Both the position numbers and the translations under genes were made by a program. The notes below the pieces were generated by a model that made no database searches, was not told where the DNA came from, and saw only the letters and a program-made list of their open reading frames with translations. This document shows positions 1 to 5,562 of a DNA stretch of 5,640 bases, in pieces. The stretch spans positions 1 to 5,640 of the forward strand of contig CADBTM010000222.1 of assembly GCA_902797555.1 (NCBI GenBank), in the 5' to 3' direction. This DNA is from Oscillospiraceae bacterium (lineage in GTDB: Bacteria > Bacillota > Clostridia > Oscillospirales > Butyricicoccaceae). Positions within the stretch are counted from its first letter, which is position 1. Each line of letters starts with the position of its first letter.

Positions 1-913
1 CGGTAAGGGCGATGCCGGCCTTGGCGTCAAATACGCTGGCTCGGGGCTCGGAGATAAAGTCGCTGGAAACCACGTCCTCGTCGGTATAGCCGAGGATGCC
101 CTTGAGGTCGCCCTCTTCGGAAGCGCGCTTCATGGCGGCGCAGATCTCGTCGTAGGAGGCGGGCTTCTTCAGGTTGACGGTCAGATCGACGCAGGAGACG
201 TCCAGCAGGGGCACGCGGAAGGACATACCGGTCAGCTTGCCCTTGAGGGAGGGGATGACCTTGCCCACGGCCTTGGCGGCGCCGGTGGAAGAGGGAATGA
301 TATTGCCGAAGGCAGCGCGGCCGCCGCGCCAATCCTTATTGGAGGAGCCGTCTACGACCTTCTGGGAGGCAGTGGCGGAGTGGATGGTGGTCATCAGACC
401 GTCCTGAATGCCAAAGGTATCGTTGAGCACCTTGGCGATGGGAGCGAGACAGTTGGTGGTGCAGGAAGCGTTGCTCACCACGGTCATATCGGGGGTATAG
501 GTGTTGTGGTTGACGCCCATGACAAACATGGGGGCGTCGCTGCTGGGGGCGGTGATGATGACCTTCTTGGCGCCGGCCTGGATGTGGGCGCTGGCGTCGG
601 CGATGGTCTTGAACTTGCCGGTGGATTCGATGATGTACTCTGCGCCCAGCTCTTTCCAAGGATTCTCGGCGGGGTCGTCACCCTTGATGACCATGATGTG
701 CTTGCCGTTGACGATCAGCTCGTCCTCGTCGTAGGAAACGTCAAAATCGGGCGCGCCGTGGACGGTGTCGTGCTTGAGCATGTACGCCATATAGTCGGGA
801 TCCATTCTGTGGCCGTTGATGCCCACAAAGTTGATGCCCTCGCGCTTGACGCCTTCCCGCAGGATCAGACGGCCGATGCGGCCAAAACCGTTGATACCAA
901 CATTGATTGCCAT
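1..913 (-). CDS. gap: Glyceraldehyde-3-phosphate dehydrogenase, 3' end cut by window edge
   Basis: Phosphorylating GAPDH converts glyceraldehyde 3-phosphate to 1,3-bisphosphoglycerate in cytoplasmic glycolysis or gluconeogenesis. The visible 304 codons start MAINVGINGFGRIGRL, the Rossmann dinucleotide-binding motif. The active-site stretch SNASCTTNCLAP places the catalytic cysteine at residue 151, and TTIHSATASQ supplies the catalytic histidine. Later come a KDWRGGR stretch, NIIPSSTGAAKAVGKV, and VFDAKAGIAL at the edge. About 30 C-terminal residues are missing when compared with the E. coli enzyme of about 331 residues. The KDWRGGR region resembles the enterobacterial/eukaryotic GapA type more than the Bacillus type. 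The usual NAD-selecting Asp34 (E. coli numbering with Met1) is Gly, followed by His-Arg-Met and one extra residue. The usual Pro before the HKD/NKD stretch is Ser190. Both changes point to possible NADP use (inference). The start is supported by GGAGGAGA five bases upstream and a promoter behind it. The gene is transcribed divergently from the kinase-like gene. Confidence 0.97.
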   Translation of the reverse strand, partial: MAINVGINGFGRIGRLILREGVKREGINFVGINGHRMDPDYMAYMLKHDTVHGAPDFDVSYDEDELIVNGKHIMVIKGDDPAENPWKELGAEYIIESTGKFKTIADASAHIQAGAKKVIITAPSSDAPMFVMGVNHNTYTPDMTVVSNASCTTNCLAPIAKVLNDTFGIQDGLMTTIHSATASQKVVDGSSNKDWRGGRAAFGNIIPSSTGAAKAVGKVIPSLKGKLTGMSFRVPLLDVSCVDLTVNLKKPASYDEICAAMKRASEEGDLKGILGYTDEDVVSSDFISEPRASVFDAKAGIALT

Positions 914-918
914 GGGAA

Positions 919-926
919 TCTCCTCC
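919..926 (-). promoter_or_regulatory. Ribosome binding site of gap
   Basis: GGAGGAGA on the minus strand, separated from the ATG at 913 by five bases. It fixes the start codon and suggests efficient translation, as expected for a glycolytic gene. Confidence 0.85.
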
Positions 927-970
927 ATCTCATTTTTAGTTTGATGTGTGCGAGACTTTATGATGATTTC

Positions 971-999
971 ATTATAGCCAAAGTTTGTGCCAAATGCAA
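971..999 (-). promoter_or_regulatory. Sigma-A-type promoter of gap
   Basis: On the minus strand, TTGCAT (994-999) lies 17 bases before a perfect TATAAT (971-976). The -35 box matches consensus only at TTG, while the -10 is ideal. Transcription would start near 964, giving a leader of about 50 bases before the ATG. The leader shows no obvious riboswitch or strong hairpin. The spacer carries two TTTGGC copies 12 bp apart, which could be chance. Confidence 0.7.
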
Positions 1000-1018
1000 C
1001 CCCGCGAAAACAGGGGAG

Positions 1019-1046
1019 TTTTGCCGTTTTGCATAATATTTTGCCG
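1019..1046 (+). repeat. Short direct repeat TTTTGCCG upstream of the kinase-like gene
   Basis: TTTTGCCG occurs at 1019-1026 and again at 1039-1046, exactly 20 bp apart (about two helical turns). A related TTTTGCAT lies between them at 1027-1034, and TTGCAAAA (1054-1061) overlaps the -35 box. The repeats sit between the two divergent promoters, so they could be a regulator-binding site. The elements are short and this remains a weak inference. Confidence 0.35.
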
Positions 1047-1053
1047 AAATGCG

Positions 1054-1082
1054 TTGCAAAAGCCGCGGGAATCGGCTATGAT
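1054..1082 (+). promoter_or_regulatory. Sigma-A-type promoter of the kinase-like gene
   Basis: TTGCAA (1054-1059) and TATGAT (1077-1082) are separated by 17 bases. Transcription would begin near 1089, leaving a leader of about 36 bases before the ATG at 1126. This position supports the 1126 start over in-frame upstream ATG codons at 985 and 1078, since the first lies upstream of this promoter and the second lies inside it. Confidence 0.65.
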
Positions 1083-1110
1083 AGAAAAAAGATTTTTCCA
1101 AGTACACCGC

Positions 1111-1118
1111 AAAAGGAG
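1111..1118 (+). promoter_or_regulatory. Ribosome binding site of the kinase-like gene
   Basis: AAAAGGAG ends seven bases before the ATG at 1126. It decides the start, since the longer open frame beginning at 985 has no comparable site and would run through the promoter. Confidence 0.8.
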
Positions 1119-1125
1119 AATCGAC

Positions 1126-2229
1126 ATGACAAAGGATACGATCCTGCACGCCTCTCCGGGGGCACAGGAGGGAGATATGCGCCTGATCTGCACCGCCGAC
1201 GGAAGAATCGCCGCGGTGGGGGACCGGCTGCGCGCCGGACTGGGACACGACCCCACGGGGCGGTATCTGACGGAATATTTGAGCGAGGGCCTGGTGCGCG
1301 CCATGACCGAGGCCGTGGGCAAGGGCGTTTCCTTCCCCTTCCGCGGAGAATACAACGGCCGGAGCTTTTCCGCCGAGGCCTTTGGCCTGACCGATGGGGT
1401 GCGCATTGACATTGCCGTACAGGAAAAACAGGATTCCCCCTTTCTCAACCTCAACGCCTCCCGCTATCTTGCGCGGGAGATCAACGAGGATCTGGCCGTC
1501 ATGCTGCCCACCCTTGCGGCGCTGGAGGATACGCTGGATGCAGACCAGAGCCTGCGGGCCGCCCTGCTGCGGCGGGGGCTGTTCCGGCTGATGCGCCTCA
1601 GCCGCAATATGGAGGACTGCGCCGCCGCGGAAAACGGCGCCGTGGTCATGCTCTATTCCAAGGTGGATCTGGCAGGGCTGTGCCGGGAGCTGTCCGAACA
1701 GCTTGCCCCCATGCTCGCCCGGATGGGGATCCGGCTGGAGACCGCCATCCCGCAGGATAAACTGGAGCTGTGGGCGGATCGGGAAAAGCTGATCCGGATG
1801 ATCCTCAACCTGATCTCCAACGCCGTGTCCGCCCGCCCGGAAAGCGAGGGGACGATCCGGCTGGCGCTCGATCAGAAGGACGGGCAGTATACCGTCACCG
1901 TCACCGACAACGGCAGGGGCTTTGACCCCGCAGCCTACAAGGGGCTGCGCCATCGGTTTGAACAGACCGACCCCCGACAGGCATCGGACGGAGGGGCGGG
2001 CTTTGGCCTCGCGCTGGTGGAGGCCTATGCCAAGCGGCATCGGGGCGCCCTGATGATCACCGGAAACGAAGGAGGGACGGTGGCCTGCATCCTTTTGCGC
2101 GCCGACTGGGAGCCCCCGGAAAACGAGCGCCTGGAGCTGGACACCCACTTCAGCCGTTACGGCGCAGGCATCGATCCCGTTTTGGTGGAGCTCTCCACCG
2201 TGCTTCCCAAAGAGGAATACCGCAAATAA
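1126..2229 (+). CDS. Soluble histidine-kinase-like protein with intact ATPase domain but no phosphoacceptor His
   Basis: This 367-residue protein has no membrane segment or signal peptide, so it should be cytosolic. Residues 18-100 could be a divergent PAS-like sensor domain (low confidence). Residues 110-200 are the helical dimerisation region, containing GLFRLMRLSRNMED and a VDLAGLCRELSEQL stretch like those leading into HATPase domains. Residues 212-325 form the HATPase_c domain: N box with Asn228 and Asn232 (LIRMILNLISNA), G1 box DNGRGFD at 261-267, an F-box-like RFEQTD at 277-282, and G2 box GGAGFGLAL at 289-297. The place where the H box is expected reads REINEDL (118-124), against the usual HELRTPL, so His is replaced by Arg118. 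There is no histidine at all from residue 42 to 275. A tail of about 40 residues follows the ATPase domain. No response regulator is adjacent. It may be a pseudo-kinase, an ATP-dependent partner of another kinase, or a GHKL ATPase with another role. Confidence 0.85.
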   Translation: MTKDTILHASPGAQEGDMRLICTADGRIAAVGDRLRAGLGHDPTGRYLTEYLSEGLVRAMTEAVGKGVSFPFRGEYNGRSFSAEAFGLTDGVRIDIAVQEKQDSPFLNLNASRYLAREINEDLAVMLPTLAALEDTLDADQSLRAALLRRGLFRLMRLSRNMEDCAAAENGAVVMLYSKVDLAGLCRELSEQLAPMLARMGIRLETAIPQDKLELWADREKLIRMILNLISNAVSARPESEGTIRLALDQKDGQYTVTVTDNGRGFDPAAYKGLRHRFEQTDPRQASDGGAGFGLALVEAYAKRHRGALMITGNEGGTVACILLRADWEPPENERLELDTHFSRYGAGIDPVLVELSTVLPKEEYRK

Positions 2230-2231
2230 TC

Positions 2232-2257
2232 AAAAAACGCACGAAAGGGCGTTTTTC
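2232..2257. terminator. Bidirectional intrinsic terminator between convergent genes
   Basis: AAAAACGC (2233-2240) pairs with GCGTTTTT (2249-2256) around an eight-base loop. The plus transcript then continues with a T-rich CTTTGCTT, and the minus transcript ends its stem in a run of six T. It lies in the 33-base gap between the stop of the kinase-like gene and the stop of tagD, so one hairpin can serve both strands. Confidence 0.85.
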
Positions 2258-2262
2258 TTTGC

Positions 2263-2655
2263 TTATTTGTCCTTCAGATCGGTTTTGATCTTTGTGGTGG
2301 AGATCTCCGGAGTGCGGGGGAGATAGACCACCTCGCACTGGGATTTGAGAAAGTCAAACTTTCCCTTCCAGTCGTCGCCCATCACAAAAACGTCGATCTG
2401 GTATTTGTCCACGTCGGTGGTCTTCTGATCCCAGTTTTCCTCGGGGATCACCAGATCCACATAGCGGATGGCCTCCAGCATGCGCTTGCGCTCCTCATAG
2501 GGGAAATAGCTCTTTTTGCGCTTTTCGTTCCAGTTAAACTCGTCGGTGGACAGCGCCACGATGAGATAGTCCCCCTGCTCCTTTGCCCGGCGCAGCAGAT
2601 TGATGTGCCCATAGTGAAGCAGATCAAAGGTACCGTAGGTGATGACTCGTCTCAT
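2263..2655 (-). CDS. tagD: Glycerol-3-phosphate cytidylyltransferase (TagD-type)
   Basis: The enzyme makes CDP-glycerol and pyrophosphate from CTP and sn-glycerol 3-phosphate, in the cytoplasm. CDP-glycerol is the donor for glycerol-phosphate polymers such as teichoic acids. The 130-residue length matches Bacillus subtilis TagD (129). The protein starts MRRVITYGTFDLLHYGHINLL, containing the nucleotidyltransferase HxGH motif at residues 14-17. The second signature, RTPEISTT at 114-121, matches the RTxGISTT motif of the family except that Glu replaces Gly at 117. VFVMGDDWKGKFDFLK (89-104) is nearly identical to the B. subtilis sequence as I remember it. It is the last gene of the operon: its ATG lies one base past the stop of the transferase gene, and its ribosome binding site lies inside that gene. 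The shared terminator follows its stop. Confidence 0.96.
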   Translation of the reverse strand: MRRVITYGTFDLLHYGHINLLRRAKEQGDYLIVALSTDEFNWNEKRKKSYFPYEERKRMLEAIRYVDLVIPEENWDQKTTDVDKYQIDVFVMGDDWKGKFDFLKSQCEVVYLPRTPEISTTKIKTDLKDK

Positions 2656-2656
2656 A

Positions 2657-3823
2657 TCAGACAGCTCCTTTCTCCAGATAGCGGCGGATGACGGAGGCCA
2701 CGCGCAGGGCGGAGGCGCCGTCTTTCCAATGATTGTAATAGTCGTTTGCCTGCGCCCGCTGGGCTGCGGCGGGATCTTCGCCCCGGCTCAACTCGCCCAA
2801 AAAGGCGGTGAGGTCGTCCAGGGTATACAGATACCGTCCCTTGAGATAGGCGGTGACGTCGTCCATCACCAGCCCGCGGGAGGCGCCGTATTGCTCCAGA
2901 TCGTCCAGAGTCAGGCCGATGGGCTTGCCCGTCAGCAAAAAGTCGCAGTATACCGAGGAATAGTCGGTGAGCAAAGCGTCGGCATCGGCCAGAAGCTGAT
3001 AGAGCTGGACGCCGTTTTTCCTTAGATCGTCGTCATAAATCAGCTTGAAGGAGGACAGATCGCCCGCGCGGATGGCGCTCATATCCTGCACGGGATGGGG
3101 CTTGAGCACCAGCAGGATGTTCTCCCGCTCCAGCGCGGCGTTGAGGGCTTCCAGTGCGCCGTCCTCGCCCAGCAAGGGCAGACCGCAGCCCGAAAGGGCA
3201 TAGTTGCTGCCATAGTCCTTGGTGTGCTGACGGAAGGTGGGCAGCCAGAAAAGCACCTTGCGTCCCCGGCGGTCCACCAGCTTGTCCAGCGCGCCGCAGG
3301 GGCGGTTGAGATAGTCGTTTCGGGGATAGCCCAACAGCATCCCGCCTGCGGGGGACAGCCCCAGCTGCTCCTCCATGACCGCCTTGACGTTCTCTGTGGG
3401 ATAGCTCCACGCGTTGCAGAAGGGGCCGGGAGTGTAAAAGCCCTTGCAGGCCTTGATGGGCGTGCCGTGACCGAGAAAGAGGCAGAGCTGGCTTTTGCCC
3501 GGCGTCCAGATGGTCTTGTTGCAGGTGAGCACCACCCGGGAGGTCAGCGCCAGCCGGGCGGCGCCCAGGCGGGAGCGGTTGTCGTTGGGATCAAAGGCGA
3601 CAAAGGACACGTTTTTCTGAGGGAAGCGCTCCCGCCACTGGTCGGGATCCTTCACCAGCCACATCAGCTCCACATCGGAAAAGAAGGGATCCCGGAGCAT
3701 GGCCTCAAAAACGGGGTATACGTTGTCCGCCAGATCGGGGTTGCTTTCCAGCAGCACCCGGCGCTTTTTGGGGAAGCTTCCCCAAAAGGCGGTGATGGCG
3801 GAACGGAGGATTTCTTTGTTCAT
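2657..3823 (-). CDS. CDP-glycerol glycerophosphotransferase family protein (TagB/TagF-like)
   Basis: Members of this family (Glyphos_transf) transfer glycerol phosphate from CDP-glycerol to a lipid-linked acceptor or growing chain at the cytoplasmic membrane face. Some relatives use CDP-ribitol. The protein has 388 residues. Family motifs in order are GHGTPIKACK (119-127, with the conserved His119), WLPTFRQ (193-199), KPHPVQD (241-247, with conserved His243) and LLTDYSSVYCDF (284-295). The His and DYSS elements match the catalytic and CDP-glycerol-binding regions known from TagF. It is short, with only about 110 residues before the first motif and no large N-terminal domain. Whether it is a primase (TagB-like) or a polymerase (TagF-like) cannot be told from sequence. 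The start at 3823 has GAGGAGG five bases upstream and overlaps the flippase stop as ATGA. The in-frame open extension upstream to 4747 runs through the flippase gene and is not real. With TagD next door, CDP-glycerol is the likely donor. Confidence 0.92.
   Translation of the reverse strand: MNKEILRSAITAFWGSFPKKRRVLLESNPDLADNVYPVFEAMLRDPFFSDVELMWLVKDPDQWRERFPQKNVSFVAFDPNDNRSRLGAARLALTSRVVLTCNKTIWTPGKSQLCLFLGHGTPIKACKGFYTPGPFCNAWSYPTENVKAVMEEQLGLSPAGGMLLGYPRNDYLNRPCGALDKLVDRRGRKVLFWLPTFRQHTKDYGSNYALSGCGLPLLGEDGALEALNAALERENILLVLKPHPVQDMSAIRAGDLSSFKLIYDDDLRKNGVQLYQLLADADALLTDYSSVYCDFLLTGKPIGLTLDDLEQYGASRGLVMDDVTAYLKGRYLYTLDDLTAFLGELSRGEDPAAAQRAQANDYYNHWKDGASALRVASVIRRYLEKGAV
2665..2671 (-). promoter_or_regulatory. 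Ribosome binding site of tagD, inside the preceding gene
   Basis: AAAGGAG, nine bases before the tagD ATG, is formed by the codons for Lys and Gly near the C-terminus (EKGAV) of the transferase. This suggests translational coupling. Confidence 0.75.
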
Positions 3824-5352
3824 ACGCGCCTCCTCAGGCGACCCAGCAGGCCGCGAAGCATGTCCTTTTCCTCCCCGTCCAGCAGCACCAGCCAGCAGTA
3901 GGGAAGATAGAGCAGGGTAAACAAAATGCATTTTGCCGCCAGCCAGAGCCATCCCTCTCCGGGAAGAAGCAGGCGGATGAGCACGGCAGGCAGGACGAGG
4001 GGGAGCATCCGCACCACGATCCCGCCGATCATGCGCCAGTAGGCGGGGATGTCCAGACCGATTTTTTTGTGATAGAACCAGTTCATCATGGCATACTGCC
4101 CCGCAAAACAGGCCAGCGTGGTGCCGATGGCGGCGCCTACGCCCGCCCAGCGGATGGCCAGCGGGATGGAAACAAGCACATTGAGCACCGCCAGCACCAG
4201 ATAGGCCAGCGAGCGAAAGCGATGCCTGTTCATGGCCTGCAGGATGGAGATGCCGATATTCTGCGACAGGGGCACCACTCCGGGCACCATGATGATGAGG
4301 GCGATCCAGTAGGCCTGATTCACGTCGGCGGGGCTGAGCTCGCCGCTGCCCAAAAGCTGGATGAAGGGATGACCGAAGGCAGCAAAGCCCGCCAGCACAA
4401 AGGCGAGCAGCAAAAACTGCACCCGCCCGATGCGGAGAAAGAGCGGGGTGAAGGCCTTGCCGTCGGCGCCCTCGGAGTGCAGCTTGGTGACATGGGGCAG
4501 ATAGACTCCGCTGATGGCAGTGGAGAGCTGCTGGAAATAGCCGTTGAACTGGACGCCCACCGTATAGACCGCCACCGCTGCCGTGCCGCACACCGCGCCG
4601 AGAATGAACTTGTCGGTGCTGGCATACAGCTGGTCGATGAGGATGTTCAAAAAGATAAAGAAGGAGAAGGAAAAGATCTGGGAGAGCATGTCCTTTTCCG
4701 GACGGCACAGCTTGATCTTTACCCGGATCCGGGCAAAGCAATACCACATGAGGATGAGCTTGACGGCGATGGACACCGCCGTGGTGACGGCGGCCATGGC
4801 CACCGAGCGATAGCCGCTCCGCAGCACCAGAAGAATGCCTCCGTAAGTGAACACGGTATTGAGGATGTTGGCCGCCTTGGCAAAGACAAACCGCTCGTGG
4901 GCGGTGATCAGCGAGGTAAAGACGCTGAGGGGGAAGGACAGGGACAGATTGACCACCAGAATGGACAGCACCCGCCCCAGAAGAGACAGCTCCTCCGCCG
5001 TAAACTTTTTTCCGAAGAGCACAGGCAAAAAGCCCTTGGTCAGCCCCATGCCGATGGCAAAGGCAAACGCGCCCAGCACCAGATACATCTCCAGAAACAT
5101 GCCCGAACAGCGGTCGGCCCTGTCGGGGTCGCCCTCCGCCCGGTACTTGACGTGGAAGCGCACCATGGTCTGGCCAAAGCCCAGATCGAGCATGGTGAGG
5201 AACGCGATGACGCTGGTGGCCACCGAGTAGACGCCGTATTCACTTTGTCCCAGATAGCGCAGCATGATGGGGGTGTAGACAATGCCCACCAACACGTTGA
5301 CGATCCACTGGACATAGGCCAGCATGGCGCCTGCCCGCTTCTGATCCCGCAT
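3820..5352 (-). CDS. MOP/PST-family polysaccharide flippase (Wzx-like)
   Basis: Flippases of this family move lipid-linked oligosaccharides or polymer units across the cytoplasmic membrane. The 510-residue length is typical. About 12-14 hydrophobic segments can be seen, including roughly 12-34, 42-62, 84-112, 125-150, 160-178, 184-207, 226-252, 308-335, 347-370, 382-402, 405-425 and 440-491. The N-terminal stretch LRYLGQSEYGVYSVA (31-45), followed by LDLGFGQTMVRF (55-66), is the usual start of polysaccharide-synthesis flippases. MATE drug exporters are a less likely alternative. The start at 5352 is chosen because it has a GAGGTGG site just upstream and lies about 30 bases behind a consensus promoter. 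The longer open frame to 5532 would cross that promoter and the hairpin repeats. It is the first gene of the operon, and its TGA overlaps the ATG of the transferase by four bases. Its likely cargo, a glycerol-phosphate-bearing lipid-linked glycan, is inferred only from the neighbours. Confidence 0.92.
   Translation of the reverse strand: MRDQKRAGAMLAYVQWIVNVLVGIVYTPIMLRYLGQSEYGVYSVATSVIAFLTMLDLGFGQTMVRFHVKYRAEGDPDRADRCSGMFLEMYLVLGAFAFAIGMGLTKGFLPVLFGKKFTAEELSLLGRVLSILVVNLSLSFPLSVFTSLITAHERFVFAKAANILNTVFTYGGILLVLRSGYRSVAMAAVTTAVSIAVKLILMWYCFARIRVKIKLCRPEKDMLSQIFSFSFFIFLNILIDQLYASTDKFILGAVCGTAAVAVYTVGVQFNGYFQQLSTAISGVYLPHVTKLHSEGADGKAFTPLFLRIGRVQFLLLAFVLAGFAAFGHPFIQLLGSGELSPADVNQAYWIALIIMVPGVVPLSQNIGISILQAMNRHRFRSLAYLVLAVLNVLVSIPLAIRWAGVGAAIGTTLACFAGQYAMMNWFYHKKIGLDIPAYWRMIGGIVVRMLPLVLPAVLIRLLLPGEGWLWLAAKCILFTLLYLPYCWLVLLDGEEKDMLRGLLGRLRRRV
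3829..3835 (-). promoter_or_regulatory. Ribosome binding site of the transferase gene
   Basis: GAGGAGG, five bases before the ATG at 3823 and inside the last codons of the flippase gene (GRLRRRV). It fixes the start in an open frame that extends much further upstream. Confidence 0.85.
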
Positions 5353-5355
5353 AGT

Positions 5356-5362
5356 CCACCTC
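5356..5362 (-). promoter_or_regulatory. Ribosome binding site of the flippase gene
   Basis: GAGGTGG ends three bases before the ATG at 5352. The spacing is slightly short if the whole heptamer pairs, and normal if only GAGGT does. It supports the 5352 start. Confidence 0.7.
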
Positions 5363-5388
5363 AATCCGTCTTTCGCATACTTGATTCC

Positions 5389-5417
5389 ATTATAGATTTC
5401 CCCTCTTTTTCTGTCAA
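5389..5417 (-). promoter_or_regulatory. Consensus sigma-A promoter of the flippase/transferase/tagD operon
   Basis: On the minus strand, TTGACA (5412-5417) and TATAAT (5389-5394) are both perfect hexamers with a 17-base spacer. Transcription would start near 5382, about 30 bases before the flippase ATG. No other promoter is evident within the operon, whose genes overlap or are one base apart, so this is probably its only promoter. Confidence 0.9.
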
Positions 5418-5430
5418 GCAAAAGGGGAAA
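5397..5430. promoter_or_regulatory. Inverted repeat centred on the -35 box, possible operator
   Basis: TTTCCCCT (5397-5404) and AGGGGAAA (5423-5430) are perfect 8-base inverted arms separated by 18 bases. One arm lies in the -35/-10 spacer and the other upstream of the -35 hexamer, so the centre falls on the -35 box. A dimeric repressor bound here would block RNA polymerase. No regulator gene is visible, and simple purine-rich composition could also produce this. Confidence 0.4.
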
Positions 5431-5497
5431 GCGGGAGAAATTTTTATGTTTCCTTTCTGACGAGGGCGTGACGGACGAGGTGGACGCCGCCGTAAAC

Positions 5498-5521
5498 GCC
5501 TCCCTTGTGTAAAGGGAGGTG
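5498..5521. repeat. Hairpin repeat 1 (CCTCCCTT/AAGGGAGG)
   Basis: CCTCCCTT (5499-5506) pairs with AAGGGAGG (5512-5519) around GTGTA, and a G-U and a C-G pair can extend the stem to ten. I recall similar CCTCCCTT-GTGTA-AAGGGAGG elements scattered through intergenic regions of Oscillospiraceae and related genomes. There is no T tract, so a terminator role is not supported. Confidence 0.65.
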
Positions 5522-5541
5522 GCAGCGCCCATCCTGCGTTA

Positions 5542-5562
5542 ACCTTCCCCTCCGGGGAAGGT
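5542..5562. repeat. Hairpin repeat 2 (ACCTTCCCC/GGGGAAGGT)
   Basis: A perfect 9-base stem, ACCTTCCCC (5542-5550) with GGGGAAGGT (5554-5562), closes a TCC loop. It is followed directly by TGCCGA, the outer end of the larger inverted repeat. It lacks a T tract on either strand. It looks like part of a small mobile or extragenic palindromic element rather than a terminator. Confidence 0.65.

Noticed and set aside
914..964. Riboswitch in the gap leader
   Set aside because: The leader is about 50 bases, AT-rich and without any stable nested helices.
380..1036. A 218-codon open frame on the plus strand antisense to gap
   Set aside because: It lies almost entirely opposite a clearly recognised GAPDH gene and runs through the gap promoter. 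Its protein is low complexity (Gly/Val/Asp/His-rich), as expected from antisense of GC-rich codons.
985..1125. Longer N-terminus for the kinase-like protein (47 extra residues)
   Set aside because: The upstream ATG at 985 precedes the predicted promoter and has no good RBS, whereas the ATG at 1126 has AAAAGGAG at ideal spacing.
958..2148. A 396-codon open frame on the minus strand opposite the kinase-like gene
   Set aside because: The plus-strand frame shows ordered HATPase motifs, an RBS and a promoter. The minus frame has no recognisable domain and extends through both promoters.
3824..4747. Extension of the transferase frame upstream to a 696-residue protein
   Set aside because: This part overlaps the flippase gene in another frame and reads as Arg/Ala/Gly-rich low-complexity sequence. 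The ATG at 3823 has a strong RBS and an ATGA overlap.
4069..5460. A 463-codon open frame on the plus strand opposite the flippase
   Set aside because: It is rich in His, Gln, Asp and Gly, the antisense image of a hydrophobic membrane protein. It has no RBS or domain and crosses the operon promoter.
5353..5532. Longer N-terminus for the flippase (60 extra residues)
   Set aside because: The extension would be encoded upstream of and through the consensus promoter and one of the hairpins, and its residues are polar with no similarity to flippase N-termini.
5498..5562. The two hairpins as intrinsic terminators of an upstream gene
   Set aside because: Neither stem is followed by a T run on either strand, and no gene end is visible next to them.
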